Positions 39,144 through 47,532 of a stretch of 64,000 nt of DNA are shown here, one piece after another. Positions within the stretch are counted from its first letter, which is position 1; every line of letters starts with the position of its first letter. The position numbers and the translations under genes were made by a program. The notes beneath the pieces are model-generated. The model was not told the DNA's origin, made no database searches, and saw only the letters and a list, made by a program, of their open reading frames with translations. The stretch lies in contig NZ_CP025512.1 of NCBI RefSeq assembly GCF_003491345.1, forward strand, positions 186,001 through 250,000, in the 5' to 3' direction. The stretch is from Neorhizobium sp. SOG26. Its GTDB lineage: Bacteria > Pseudomonadota > Alphaproteobacteria > Rhizobiales > Rhizobiaceae.

Positions 39144-39880
39144 TGATTCGGCTGATCTTTGCCCTTGTCGCCTTTGCGTTCCTGCCAGATCTGGCGGCGG
39201 CGCAGCAGTCGCCGGCCGATCTTCTGAACCTGCCGGTCGATGGATCTGCAGCGGCCTGGATCATCCGGACCTTCGGTCTTCTGACCGTCCTTTCGGTGGC
39301 GCCCGGCATCCTGATCATGGTCACGAGCTTTCCGCGCTTCGTAATCGCCTTCTCCATCCTGCGCTCCGGCATGGGCCTGGCCTCGGCGCCTTCCAACCTG
39401 ATCCTCATCTCGATGGCGCTGTTCATGACCTTCTATGTCATGTCGCCAACCTTAGACCGGGCCTGGAACGAAGGCGTGCAACCGCTGCTGCAGAACCAGA
39501 TCACGGAAGCGGAAGCCGTGCAGCGGATCGCCGAGCCGTTCCGCGGTTTCATGTCGGCCAACACCCGCGACCGCGATCTCCAGCTCTTTGTGGAGATTGC
39601 CCGCGAGCGCAACCAGTCGGTCGGCACGCCGGAAGCGATCGATTACCGGGTGCTGATCCCGGCCTTCATGCTGTCGGAAATCCGCCGCGGTTTCGAAATC
39701 GGCTTCCTGATCATCCTGCCGTTCCTGGTGATCGACATGATCGTCGCCGCCATCACCATGGCCATGGGTATGATGATGCTGCCGCCGACCTCGATCTCGC
39801 TGCCGTTCAAGATCCTGTTCTTCGTGCTGATCGACGGCTGGAACCTGCTCGTCGGAAGCCTGATCCGCTCGTTCGGGTAG
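39143..39880 (+). CDS. fliP: Flagellar export gate protein FliP
   Basis: A 245-residue export-gate membrane protein. A cleavable signal-like N-terminus (LIFALVAFAFLPDLAAA) is followed by several membrane helices including VAPGILIMVTSFPRFVIAFSIL and the conserved PTSISLPFKILFFVLIDGWNLL end. ATG 39143 is preferred over TTG 39140. It is the last gene before the sugar-transfer island. In Sinorhizobium the flagellin genes follow fliP directly. Confidence 0.95.
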   Translation: MIRLIFALVAFAFLPDLAAAQQSPADLLNLPVDGSAAAWIIRTFGLLTVLSVAPGILIMVTSFPRFVIAFSILRSGMGLASAPSNLILISMALFMTFYVMSPTLDRAWNEGVQPLLQNQITEAEAVQRIAEPFRGFMSANTRDRDLQLFVEIARERNQSVGTPEAIDYRVLIPAFMLSEIRRGFEIGFLIILPFLVIDMIVAAITMAMGMMMLPPTSISLPFKILFFVLIDGWNLLVGSLIRSFG

Positions 39881-39917
39881 CGTATATTTCTTTCAGGTAA
39901 TGTTCATCAGGGACTGG

Positions 39918-39940
39918 GGCGCAAGCTTTATGCAGGGTTG
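39918..39940 (+). promoter_or_regulatory. Degenerate flagellar-regulon box upstream of the 521-residue glycosyltransferase
   Basis: GGCGCAAG followed by CTTTATGCA; the first half fits the pattern, but the downstream TA is missing (GGGTTG). It is 56 bases before the gene start, similar to the fliF and flhA boxes. Low confidence. Confidence 0.25.
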
Positions 39941-39980
39941 AGCCGCTAACAGAGCGACTGAACCTGAGAGAAAGCGCTCC

Positions 39981-41546
39981 ATGAACAGTTCCGTGACAAA
40001 AACACTGTTGCCCGAGGTCCTCAACCTGGTCGGAGCCTCGACGTTTCTGCCTGACGCATTCAACATTGGACGCGTGCCATCGCAGGAAGCAGATGTTACC
40101 TTCGACATCAGCAACTTCAAGCCAGGCGGAATGCTTTCGGTCGACAGCCGACGGTTTGGCTTCGTAGAGCTGACGGGCGGGAGCTTCCGCCGCATCGTGG
40201 CGCGCAATGTCTTGCAGCAGCTGAGCGACTTCGATGCGGCGATCGAAGCATGCCTCTACCTGCTTCAGGATGGGGGCACGCTGGAAGTGACGGTGCCATA
40301 CGACCTCTCGCTTGAAGCCTGGGGTGACCCGTCCAATCGGCGCGCCTTCAATGAGCTGACCTTCCAGATGCTCTGTGCGCGGATGGCGGAGGACATGGAC
40401 GCGGAGAGCCGTTTCGAACTCGCGGCCTTGAACTTCATCCCGAGCGCCTTTGGCGTTGAACTTAGCAAGACTGGCATGGCGGCCGAACAGGTCGCGCGTC
40501 ATCCGCGCGCCATCGCGGGTCTGTCGGCAGTGCTCCAGAAGGTCTCCACGTCCGAAGAACTGGATTCGGAGCCGGAGCAGGCTGCTGCAGCGCCGGTCCG
40601 ACCGAACCCCGTAGCGGCGCCAGTCGCTGCTCATCCCGCACAGCCAATACGTGACCTGCGCCCATTTGCAGGCGGCTGGGAGAACCACAAAGACAAGCAT
40701 TGCATCTGGGTTGTCTCGCCCCCGGGCTACGTCCATTCGCAGGCCTTCGCGGAAGTCGCCTTCACGCTGCAATGTGCCTTCGAGGAAATGGGCGGGTCCG
40801 CTCCCGTTGTGACCTCGATGGAGGAGTTCAACGGACGCATCCCGATCGTATTCGGCGCTACCTTGTTGCCGGCCGAGGTCGCACGGCTGCTTCCGGCGGA
40901 ATCGGTCATCGTGAACCTGGAACAGGTGCTGCCCGGCAGCGAGTGGATGAACAACCTGTATATCAGCATCATGCAGGAATTCCCGACCGTCGACTATTCC
41001 GAGCGCAACCGCAAGGAGATCGCCCGGCGTGGCCTCGATCATGTGCGGACGCTCGAGATCGGCTACAGCGATCGCCTGACGCGGATCGAGCATGCACCGG
41101 TGAAGGACATCGACGTCCTGTTCTACGGCTCGATGACCCAGCGACGCGGTGAGCTTCTTGACGCGATGCGTGCTCAGGGCCTCAACGTGGTCCACCTGTT
41201 CGGGATCTATGGCGAGGAGCGCGATGCGGCGATCGGTCGGTCCAAGGTCGTCCTTAATGTCCAGCATTGCGAAAACGGCGTGTTCGAAATCGTGCGGGTG
41301 TCATACCTGCTCGCCAACCGCATCTGCGTCCTGACGGAAGGGCGTCCCGGCGATCCGGAGATCGCGCCTTATCGGGGCGGGCTTGAAGTCGCGGCCTACG
41401 ACGAACTCGTGAGCCGCTGTGTTGAACTCGTGGCCGATGAAGAGCGCCGGCAGAAGCTTGCGGAAGAAGGCTTCCGTCTCATGTCGAGCCGGCGTCAGTC
41501 GATGTTCCTGCGATCGCTGATCGACTCCGTGGCCTACGCGAACTGA
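39981..41546 (+). CDS. Glycosyltransferase with degenerate methyltransferase-like N-terminal domain
   Basis: A 521-residue soluble protein. Residues about 10-150 look like a class I methyltransferase: LNLVGASTFLPDAFNIG sits where LNLGCG is expected, and RNVLQQLSDFDAAIEACLYLLQDGGTLEVTVPYD is the post-motif region. The Gly-x-Gly and the ribose-binding acid are absent, so it is probably not catalytic. A Pro/Ala linker (about 190-220) leads to a GT-B-type half with DVLFYGSMTQRRGELLDAM and ENGVFEIVRVSYLLANRICVLTEG. It is the first gene of the island between fliP and the flagellins. Activity is inferred, with sugar and acceptor unknown. Confidence 0.75.
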   Translation: MNSSVTKTLLPEVLNLVGASTFLPDAFNIGRVPSQEADVTFDISNFKPGGMLSVDSRRFGFVELTGGSFRRIVARNVLQQLSDFDAAIEACLYLLQDGGTLEVTVPYDLSLEAWGDPSNRRAFNELTFQMLCARMAEDMDAESRFELAALNFIPSAFGVELSKTGMAAEQVARHPRAIAGLSAVLQKVSTSEELDSEPEQAAAAPVRPNPVAAPVAAHPAQPIRDLRPFAGGWENHKDKHCIWVVSPPGYVHSQAFAEVAFTLQCAFEEMGGSAPVVTSMEEFNGRIPIVFGATLLPAEVARLLPAESVIVNLEQVLPGSEWMNNLYISIMQEFPTVDYSERNRKEIARRGLDHVRTLEIGYSDRLTRIEHAPVKDIDVLFYGSMTQRRGELLDAMRAQGLNVVHLFGIYGEERDAAIGRSKVVLNVQHCENGVFEIVRVSYLLANRICVLTEGRPGDPEIAPYRGGLEVAAYDELVSRCVELVADEERRQKLAEEGFRLMSSRRQSMFLRSLIDSVAYAN

Positions 41547-41570
41547 GTGCGGACTGATTTCCAACAGCTA

Positions 41571-41593
41571 TGCGCAAGCTGTCTATGCAAGAA
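41571..41593 (+). promoter_or_regulatory. Degenerate flagellar-regulon box upstream of the methyltransferase
   Basis: TGCGCAAG followed by a 9-base spacer and CAAGAA; only the left half fits the pattern. It is 37 bases before the gene. Low confidence. Confidence 0.2.
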
Positions 41594-41629
41594 AATGCTA
41601 ATTGACTTGATCTGAATAGGATAACCATC

Positions 41630-42397
41630 ATGAACGCAATAGTCTCCCTGGAGGCAGGAGCTCTACCGCAACAGCATCCCGGCACTCACTACAATGAGGT
41701 GATCGCAAGGCTATCCGCGCTTCGCAACGTCAAGCGCTATCTCGAAGTCGGCGTTCAGCGTGGGATTACGTTCAGCGGCGTGAAGGCCGAGATTGCCTTT
41801 GGCGTCGATCCGGAATTCATCGTCAACGCGAACGTGGCGGCCAACAAGAAGCAGACGCGCCTGTTCCAGATGACCAGTGATGAGTTCTTCCGGGACGTTG
41901 ACGTCGTAGCAGAATTTGGCGGTCATCCGGACATGTGCTTCCTGGACGGGATGCACCTCTTCGAATACCTGCTGCGCGACTTCTACAACACCGAACGGAT
42001 CAGCAGCCGCAACACGCTGATCTGCCTCCATGACTGCCTGCCGCTGAACCACATCATGGCACACCGGAGCATGGACTTCGCGAACCAGAACAGCGCTCAT
42101 ACGGCCTATCCCGGCTGGTGGACCGGTGACGTCTGGAAGATCGTGCCGATCCTGCAGAAATATCGTCCGGACCTTCGCGTGATGTTGGTCGATGCGCCGC
42201 CGACCGGTCTTGTCTTCGTGACCAACCTCGACCCGCAGAACACGGTGCTGCGCGACAACTACCTGGATATAGTGCGCGATTACTTCACGCAGCCGAACGA
42301 CCAGGAAGCCATCGTCAGTCACTACCGTAGCAACAACGTCTTCCAGACGGACGCGGTTTTGGCCGACATGAACCACAGCCTGTTCTTCAACACGTAA
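41630..42397 (+). CDS. Class I SAM-dependent methyltransferase
   Basis: A 255-residue soluble methyltransferase. Motif I RYLEVGVQRGITFSGV, an acidic ribose contact (FGVDPEF), and an aromatic/acidic segment MCFLDGMHLFEYLLRDFYN, then LICLHDCLPLNHIM. The HDCLP and DGMHLFEY motifs recall Methyltransf_24 proteins acting on sugars or polysaccharides. No membrane helix. It converges with the inverted flagellin gene, with a bidirectional terminator between. I infer methylation of a surface or flagellin glycan; the substrate is unproven. Confidence 0.8.
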   Translation: MNAIVSLEAGALPQQHPGTHYNEVIARLSALRNVKRYLEVGVQRGITFSGVKAEIAFGVDPEFIVNANVAANKKQTRLFQMTSDEFFRDVDVVAEFGGHPDMCFLDGMHLFEYLLRDFYNTERISSRNTLICLHDCLPLNHIMAHRSMDFANQNSAHTAYPGWWTGDVWKIVPILQKYRPDLRVMLVDAPPTGLVFVTNLDPQNTVLRDNYLDIVRDYFTQPNDQEAIVSHYRSNNVFQTDAVLADMNHSLFFNT

Positions 42398-42431
42398 GGC
42401 TGCTTCGGTCGATTAGATCGTCACACAAACG

Positions 42432-42461
42432 AAAATAGCGCCCGCGAGGGCGCTATTTTTT
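42432..42461. terminator. Bidirectional terminator between the methyltransferase and inverted flagellin genes
   Basis: A perfect 12-bp stem (AAAATAGCGCCC and its complement, 42432-42443 and 42448-42459) with a GCGA loop, flanked by an A-run on one side and a T-run on the other. It can stop both converging transcripts. Confidence 0.9.
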
Positions 42462-42477
42462 GCTTTGGCGCTAGGGA

Positions 42478-43428
42478 TTAGCGGAAGAGCGTCAGGATGT
42501 TCTGCGCTTCGCTGTTGGCGATCGACAGGGCCTGTACACCGAGCTGCTGCTGCGTCTGCAGAGCCTTGAGACGGGTCGACTCTTCGTTCATGTCGGCGTC
42601 AACCAGCTTGCCAACACCCGTCTGGATCGAGTCAGACAGATCTTCAACAAAGGCCTTCTGCAGTTCGATGCGCTTGTTGACGGCACCAATGTCGGCAGCG
42701 GCGTTGGTCATTTCCTTCAGCGCAGACTCGGTCGCAGCCAGGGAGATGGAAAGCAGGTCGGCACCCATCGTGCTGATGTCGAGGCTGATGACGCTGCTTG
42801 TCGCCGTAACGGACGCGGTTGCACCGGCCGAATTGGTATAGGTGACCGCATGGTGCTTGGTCAGGATGCCTGCATTCGTTAGGTTGGTGGTACCGGTCTG
42901 GGCGATCAGCGACGAGCTGCCGGTGTTGTATTCCAGCGTCGTCAGGCTGATGGCGCCGTTGTTGTCGCGGTTGAACGAACCAACGATGGCCTGGGTGCCG
43001 ACAGTGTTGTTGCCGGTCTGGTGGTAGACCCAGTTCTGGCCCGAGAAGGCAGCAGACTTGGCGATCGAGATCAGCTGGTCCTGCAGCTGGTCGATTTCCT
43101 TCTGGACCTTGGACTTGTCAACGCCCGGCTGGGAAGCCGCAGTGATCTTCTGCTTGATCTCGTCAACAACGGAAATGGAATTTTCGATTGCAGTATAGGC
43201 GACGTCGGTGATGGCAGCGCCGAGGCCGAGAGCGTCCTTGACGGTGCTCAGTGCCTTGTTGTCCGAACGCATGGTGGTTGCGATCGACCAGTAAGCGGCG
43301 TTGTCGGATGCGTTTTCGACCTTGTAACCGGAGGAGATCCTGCTTTGCGTCCGTTCCATGTCCTGACCAATGGTCCGGAGCGTGGAAAGGGCGGCCATGG
43401 CCGAATTATTAGTAAGAATACTTGTCAT
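42478..43428 (-). CDS. Flagellin (inverted paralog)
   Basis: A 316-residue flagellin with the conserved N-terminal (TLRTIGQDMERTQSRISSG, ENASDNAAYWSIATTMRSD) and C-terminal (VDADMNEESTRLKALQTQQ, ANSEAQNILTLFR) D0/D1 helices. The central domain is Ser/Thr/Asn-rich, as expected for a surface-exposed O-glycan acceptor. It is very similar to FlaA at 48.9 kb (about 80% by eye), but lies on the opposite strand. Its leader carries the same two-hairpin motif as flaA and flaB. The gene splits the sugar-transfer island. Confidence 0.96.
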   Translation of the reverse strand: MTSILTNNSAMAALSTLRTIGQDMERTQSRISSGYKVENASDNAAYWSIATTMRSDNKALSTVKDALGLGAAITDVAYTAIENSISVVDEIKQKITAASQPGVDKSKVQKEIDQLQDQLISIAKSAAFSGQNWVYHQTGNNTVGTQAIVGSFNRDNNGAISLTTLEYNTGSSSLIAQTGTTNLTNAGILTKHHAVTYTNSAGATASVTATSSVISLDISTMGADLLSISLAATESALKEMTNAAADIGAVNKRIELQKAFVEDLSDSIQTGVGKLVDADMNEESTRLKALQTQQQLGVQALSIANSEAQNILTLFR

Positions 43429-43487
43429 GCGCAGTCCCTTCTTGAAAACGAATTACTGGTGGGACATGCCGGATTTACATACCGGCA
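43429..43487 (-). promoter_or_regulatory. Flagellin leader RNA motif (inverted flagellin)
   Basis: Read on the minus strand: hairpin 1 TGCCGG-N9-CCGGCA (43467-43487), then the shared 12-mer CCGGCATGTCCC (43461-43472). Hairpin 2 pairs GTCCC (43461-43465) with GGGAC (43434-43438), which is part of the ribosome-binding site AAGGGA. The start ATG follows. Same layout as the flaA and flaB leaders. Confidence 0.65.
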
Positions 43488-43540
43488 GTGACTATAGGCA
43501 TCATGCCTTGCTGGTAAATTTCTAACCGCGCCTCGTCATC

Positions 43541-43560
43541 TATGGTTAATATGAACCATA
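43541..43560. promoter_or_regulatory. Inverted repeat in the divergent flagellin/GT41 promoter region
   Basis: TATGGTT-N6-AACCATA (43541-43547 and 43554-43560), a perfect 7-bp inverted repeat in an AT-rich stretch upstream of the inverted flagellin. TTAACCAT also occurs before flaA (48705-48712). Candidate operator or flagellin promoter element. Confidence 0.35.
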
Positions 43561-43650
43561 ATTGTTGATAAATATTTAAGCATAAATTTTAAGTTGCGTT
43601 GACTGAAGCAACGTCTATCGCAGCAGCCAAAGCGAATAGAAGACCAGCCT

Positions 43651-43673
43651 GCCACAAGTTTTAGCCGGTAAAG
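43651..43673 (+). promoter_or_regulatory. Flagellar-regulon box upstream of the GT41 transferase
   Basis: GCCACAAG-N9-GTAAAG, matching the CRCRCAAG-N9-NTA pattern except for the second base. It is 45 bases before the GTG start chosen for the transferase and too close (15 bases) to the ATG at 43688. Confidence 0.5.
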
Positions 43674-43717
43674 CACTGCCTGACTGCATGTCGTCATGCC
43701 GAAACCGGAGTCCGATA

Positions 43718-45634
43718 GTGTCCCAGAACCCTCTCTTCAGCGCAGCCAAGAAAAGCTTCAGGCGGGGTGAATACACCGAAACGCTGACTGTCCTGAACAA
43801 GCTCTTGGACATGCAGGCCGATGCCGCGACCTATGGCCTTCTGGCCAAGACGCTGGCATGCCTGGATATGAAGCGGGAAGCAGCGCACGCCTACCAGCTC
43901 GCGGCGGAAGCCGGCGGCAAGGAAGAGTTCGCCTATCGCGAAGAGGCGATGAAGCTCTGGTACGAGCTGAACGAGTTTGACAATGCGCTTGCCGTCGGGC
44001 GTCCGCTTGCCGAAAAGGCTCAGCGGGACGCAAACCTTGCCTTCTACATCGCCTCCTGCTTCCTGCACAAAAAGGACAAGGACATCGTCCGCGTCTACAT
44101 CAAGGTGCTGGCGGAAAGCGACAACTCCAAGCACAACAGCCTGGCGGTCCTGCTTCTGACCAACATGCCGGAAGACGCGCGAGACCGGCAGATCATGCGC
44201 CTCCTGCTGAAGCGTTATCCGCAGAGCACCTTCCTCATCCAGTCCTACCTCGTGACCTGCCGCGAAGTGAACGACTACGACGGCATGGCGAAATATCAGC
44301 CTGTACTTGATCGTCTTCTCGAGATGGGCGATCTCAAGTTCCTCAAGCACGAGTCGCCATTCTATAACCTGCACTGGTTGCCGGACGAGGCGATCAACAA
44401 GATTGTCGCGCATGACCCGGCAGCGGTACCGGAGAGCCACACACGTGAGCGTCGCCAGATGCCCCACACGTGGGGCAAGCGCATTCGTGTCGGTTATGTG
44501 TCGAGCGACTTCTGGTCAGCACATGCGACCATGAAGCTGGTTCGCGGCGTGCTGGAGCATCACGACCGCGAGAAGTTCGACATCACCTTGTTCTGCTACA
44601 CCGACAAGGTCTACGTCGAGCCGGACGAGATCCGCGAGAAATGGGGCAAGATCGTCAACATCCGGGACATGTCGATCGAAGAGGCGGCGCAGACCATTCG
44701 CGACCACGAAATCGACATCCTCGTCGACCTGAAGGGCCAGACCAGGTTCAGCCGCTCGACGATCCTCAACCACAAGGCAGCCCCGATCCACGTCGCATGG
44801 CTCGGCTTCCCCGGAACGACCGTCAACATCGATCTCGACTACGTGATCGGTGACCACTACGTGCTGCCGGATGAGTCAAAGCCGCATTATTGGGAAAAGT
44901 TCGTCCGTCTGCCGGAATGCTACCAGCCGAACGACCCGATATACCGCCCGAAGATGATCCCGCTGACCCGCAAGGATGCGAACCTGCCGGAAGACATGTT
45001 CGTCTTCGCCTCGTTGAATGCGAGCCGCAAGATCTCGACCGAGAACATCGAGCTGTGGATCCGGATCCTCAATGCGACGCCTGACAGCATGATCTGGGTC
45101 CTGTGCACAAGCAACGAAGCACACGACAATATCATCAAGAAGATCACGAGCGCTGGCATCAACCGGAAGCGCATCAAGTTCACGCCGCTCGTCAGCTACG
45201 AAGAGCATGTCTCCCGTATGGGACTGGCGGACCTCGGCCTCGATACCTTCCCGGTCAACGGCCATACGACCACCTCCGAGCAGCTTTGGGCAAATCTCCC
45301 GGTGCTGACGAAGAAAGGCAACCACTTCGCGTCGCGCGTCAGCGAAAGCCTGCTGAATGCTATCGGCTTGCCGGAACTGGTTGCCGAGTCCGAAGAAGCC
45401 TACTTCCAGAGAGCGGTCGAGCTTTACGAGAACCGCGAGTTGATCAAGAGCTACAAGGAGCGCCTGGTCGAGAACAAGCGCATCAAGCCGCTGTTCGACC
45501 ATGACCGCTTCCGTCAGCATCTCGAGAAAGCCTACGAGATGATGGTCGATCGTGCGCGCCAGAACCTGGAGCCTGACCACCTCGACGTCCCGGTCCTGCC
45601 GCCTCGGACTGAACCATTTTTTGTGTCTGAGTAG
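43718..45634 (+). CDS. TPR/GT41 O-linked glycosyltransferase, candidate flagellin glycosyltransferase
   Basis: A 638-residue cytoplasmic protein with N-terminal TPR-type helices (about 1-230) fused to a GT41 (O-GlcNAc transferase/SPINDLY-like) domain. Matching segments: RIRVGYVSSDF, HEIDILVDLKGQTR, PIHVAWLGFPGTTVNIDLDYVIGD, FVFASLNASRKIS and the UDP-sugar/acceptor region VNGHTTTSEQLWANLPVLTKKG. Start chosen as GTG 43718 with GGAG eight bases before it; an ATG at 43688 exists. TPR-plus-transferase proteins such as Caulobacter FlmG glycosylate flagellin, so that role is likely. It is divergent from a flagellin gene and carries the regulon box. Confidence 0.85.
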   Translation: MSQNPLFSAAKKSFRRGEYTETLTVLNKLLDMQADAATYGLLAKTLACLDMKREAAHAYQLAAEAGGKEEFAYREEAMKLWYELNEFDNALAVGRPLAEKAQRDANLAFYIASCFLHKKDKDIVRVYIKVLAESDNSKHNSLAVLLLTNMPEDARDRQIMRLLLKRYPQSTFLIQSYLVTCREVNDYDGMAKYQPVLDRLLEMGDLKFLKHESPFYNLHWLPDEAINKIVAHDPAAVPESHTRERRQMPHTWGKRIRVGYVSSDFWSAHATMKLVRGVLEHHDREKFDITLFCYTDKVYVEPDEIREKWGKIVNIRDMSIEEAAQTIRDHEIDILVDLKGQTRFSRSTILNHKAAPIHVAWLGFPGTTVNIDLDYVIGDHYVLPDESKPHYWEKFVRLPECYQPNDPIYRPKMIPLTRKDANLPEDMFVFASLNASRKISTENIELWIRILNATPDSMIWVLCTSNEAHDNIIKKITSAGINRKRIKFTPLVSYEEHVSRMGLADLGLDTFPVNGHTTTSEQLWANLPVLTKKGNHFASRVSESLLNAIGLPELVAESEEAYFQRAVELYENRELIKSYKERLVENKRIKPLFDHDRFRQHLEKAYEMMVDRARQNLEPDHLDVPVLPPRTEPFFVSE

Positions 45635-45727
45635 TCAGGAATTTTCAGCAGTCATCAGGGCTGCTCAACACAATGGCGCTTGCGCGGATTCATGGATCGG
45701 GTCTGCGCTCGCCGAAAGAGAACAAGA

Positions 45728-46342
45728 ATGGCAAAGACTTTCGTGCAGATTGGGGCGGGGGCAGGTGACCGTGACCCCCGCGCCAACTTCCGTGACGGCT
45801 TCAGCGAGTTCGTAAAAGGCTTGCCGCAGACCGACGTCGCAAATGTTGTTCTGGTTGAGCCGAACCCGGTGAACATCACGAAGCTGCAGGAGTGCTGGGT
45901 CGATTATCCCCAGGCTGCCATCTTCCAGATGGGCGTGGTGCCGGACAATCTCTCCGACACGTCTCTGACCTTTTATTGGGCTCCCGAAGACGGTCCGCAT
46001 TTCCAGGTGTTTTCATGCAGCTTGGAGCATGTGAAGAAACACTACCCGCAGAGTGACCTGAAGAGCTTGTCGGTGAAGGTCATGACGCTCAGCGAGTTCC
46101 TGAAGACCACACTTGGCAATCGCCCGGTCGAATATCTCGCGCTCGACATCGAAGGTCTTGATGCGGAGATCATTCTCAACACCGACTGGACCCAGCTTAA
46201 CGTCAAGAACATCTCCTTCGAAATCCTCCATCTGCATGACCGCAAGCCGGCCGTCCTGCAGCACCTGGTCGATTGCGGATACCGCGAAGCGGGCTTGGGC
46301 TTCGACACTCACGGCTGGGACCTTCTCTACTCCCGCGTCTGA
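45728..46342 (+). CDS. FkbM-family methyltransferase
   Basis: A 204-residue soluble FkbM-type methyltransferase. SAM motif FVQIGAGAGDRDPRANF, acid VVLVEPNPVNITKL, and the FkbM signature LALDIEGLDAEIIL. Start ATG 45728 follows a purine-rich AAAGAGAA; the frame is open to 45680. FkbM enzymes O-methylate sugars or polyketides. It sits 93 bases after the GT41 transferase and probably shares its transcript. I infer O-methylation of a flagellin glycan. Confidence 0.85.
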   Translation: MAKTFVQIGAGAGDRDPRANFRDGFSEFVKGLPQTDVANVVLVEPNPVNITKLQECWVDYPQAAIFQMGVVPDNLSDTSLTFYWAPEDGPHFQVFSCSLEHVKKHYPQSDLKSLSVKVMTLSEFLKTTLGNRPVEYLALDIEGLDAEIILNTDWTQLNVKNISFEILHLHDRKPAVLQHLVDCGYREAGLGFDTHGWDLLYSRV

Positions 46343-46385
46343 GGATGCGGTAGCTGTTCGGGCATGGGCTCTGCGGGGACAATCC

Positions 46386-46408
46386 CGCACAAGTTTCGTG
46401 CGATAACT
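46386..46408 (+). promoter_or_regulatory. Flagellar-regulon box upstream of the GT61 transferase
   Basis: CGCACAAG-N9-ATAACT, a full match to the CRCRCAAG-N9-NTA pattern, 37 bases before the start codon. Core identical to the fliF, DUF1217 and FliH-like boxes. Confidence 0.6.
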
Positions 46409-46445
46409 AAATTACACGTTCACAACGCGCTGAAACGAATCATAG

Positions 46446-47504
46446 ATGCAATCAATCTGCATTGATAAGGTCGCGGTCCCTGCATGGAACCCTGCCGTAC
46501 ATGTCTCTGACGATGTCGGGGAAGATGAGTCCCTCCGGAACTTTCTGAAGACCGCACCGCTAGCGTATGAGACGCCTGAGATCGTTTTCTCCGACCTGGG
46601 CACGACGGTCGTAACGGGCAGCGCCTTCACCGTGAAATCGGAAAAAATGGGGGTCGTCCAGGACTCCTTTTATCTGATCCCACAGCTGTCGTGGGAACAG
46701 ACGCTGCGGGTTGATGCCACGGTGTCGCGCTATGACGGCGATATGCCGGCGCTCGTCATCGGCAACATGGCGTCGGATAATTATTACCATTGGAACTTCC
46801 AGTGCCTGGCGAGCCTCCTGCTGTTCCGGCAGTTCGCCCCCTGGAAAGAGTTCGTGACGGTGATGCCCGCGTTGAACAGTTGGCAGTCACAAACGCTGTC
46901 GACGATCGACTTCGAAGGTGAGCGTTTCGAACTCGACAAAACGGACATCTTCTTCTGCGGCAAAGGCTTTCGGAGCAATCTGACTGGTGGCGAGTTCGCA
47001 TTCGCGCCGCATGTCCTCGTGACGTCGCAGTTCGAAGAGATCGCGCAAGCGGTGGACGTGCCAAGCGAGCGCGGGCGAAAGATCTATGCATCCCGCCTGG
47101 ATGCGGGTTCGACGCGCCGCATCCTCAACGAGGACGCCGTGTGCGAGCTCATGGCCTCGTATGGCTTCGAGATCATCACTCCGGGCAAGCTGACGGTCGA
47201 AGAGCAGATCACCACTTTCCGGGATGCCGACGTTATCGTAGGCGCCCACGGTGCCGGCATGACCAACCTGCTGTTCTCGCAGGCGTCCAAGGGGCCGCGT
47301 GTAGTAGAATTGTTCCAGTCGCACTACGTCAATGCGTGTTACGCCCGCATCTGCCAGGCCAAGGGCTTGGACTATACGGCGGTCGTCAGCCCCGGTGGGC
47401 TCCTTCTCGATGAGAATGAGCCGCGGCCGACCAGTGTCTCCGTCAATGATTTGGTATGCCTCGCCGATCTTGGCGTGATCGAGTCGGTGATCGCCAAGCT
47501 CTAG
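46446..47504 (+). CDS. Glycosyltransferase family 61 (DUF563) protein
   Basis: A 352-residue soluble protein with the GT61 hallmarks: [40 protein letters not shown] and [21 protein letters not shown]61 enzymes include xylosyl- and N-acetylglucosaminyltransferases, so it could use the UDP-xylose made by the next gene. It has its own regulon box and leads uxs by 28 bases. Acceptor unproven; flagellin glycan is inferred from context. Confidence 0.85.
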   Translation: MQSICIDKVAVPAWNPAVHVSDDVGEDESLRNFLKTAPLAYETPEIVFSDLGTTVVTGSAFTVKSEKMGVVQDSFYLIPQLSWEQTLRVDATVSRYDGDMPALVIGNMASDNYYHWNFQCLASLLLFRQFAPWKEFVTVMPALNSWQSQTLSTIDFEGERFELDKTDIFFCGKGFRSNLTGGEFAFAPHVLVTSQFEEIAQAVDVPSERGRKIYASRLDAGSTRRILNEDAVCELMASYGFEIITPGKLTVEEQITTFRDADVIVGAHGAGMTNLLFSQASKGPRVVELFQSHYVNACYARICQAKGLDYTAVVSPGGLLLDENEPRPTSVSVNDLVCLADLGVIESVIAKL

Positions 47505-47532
47505 GGAAATCAACACCACTTGTGGGAAACGA

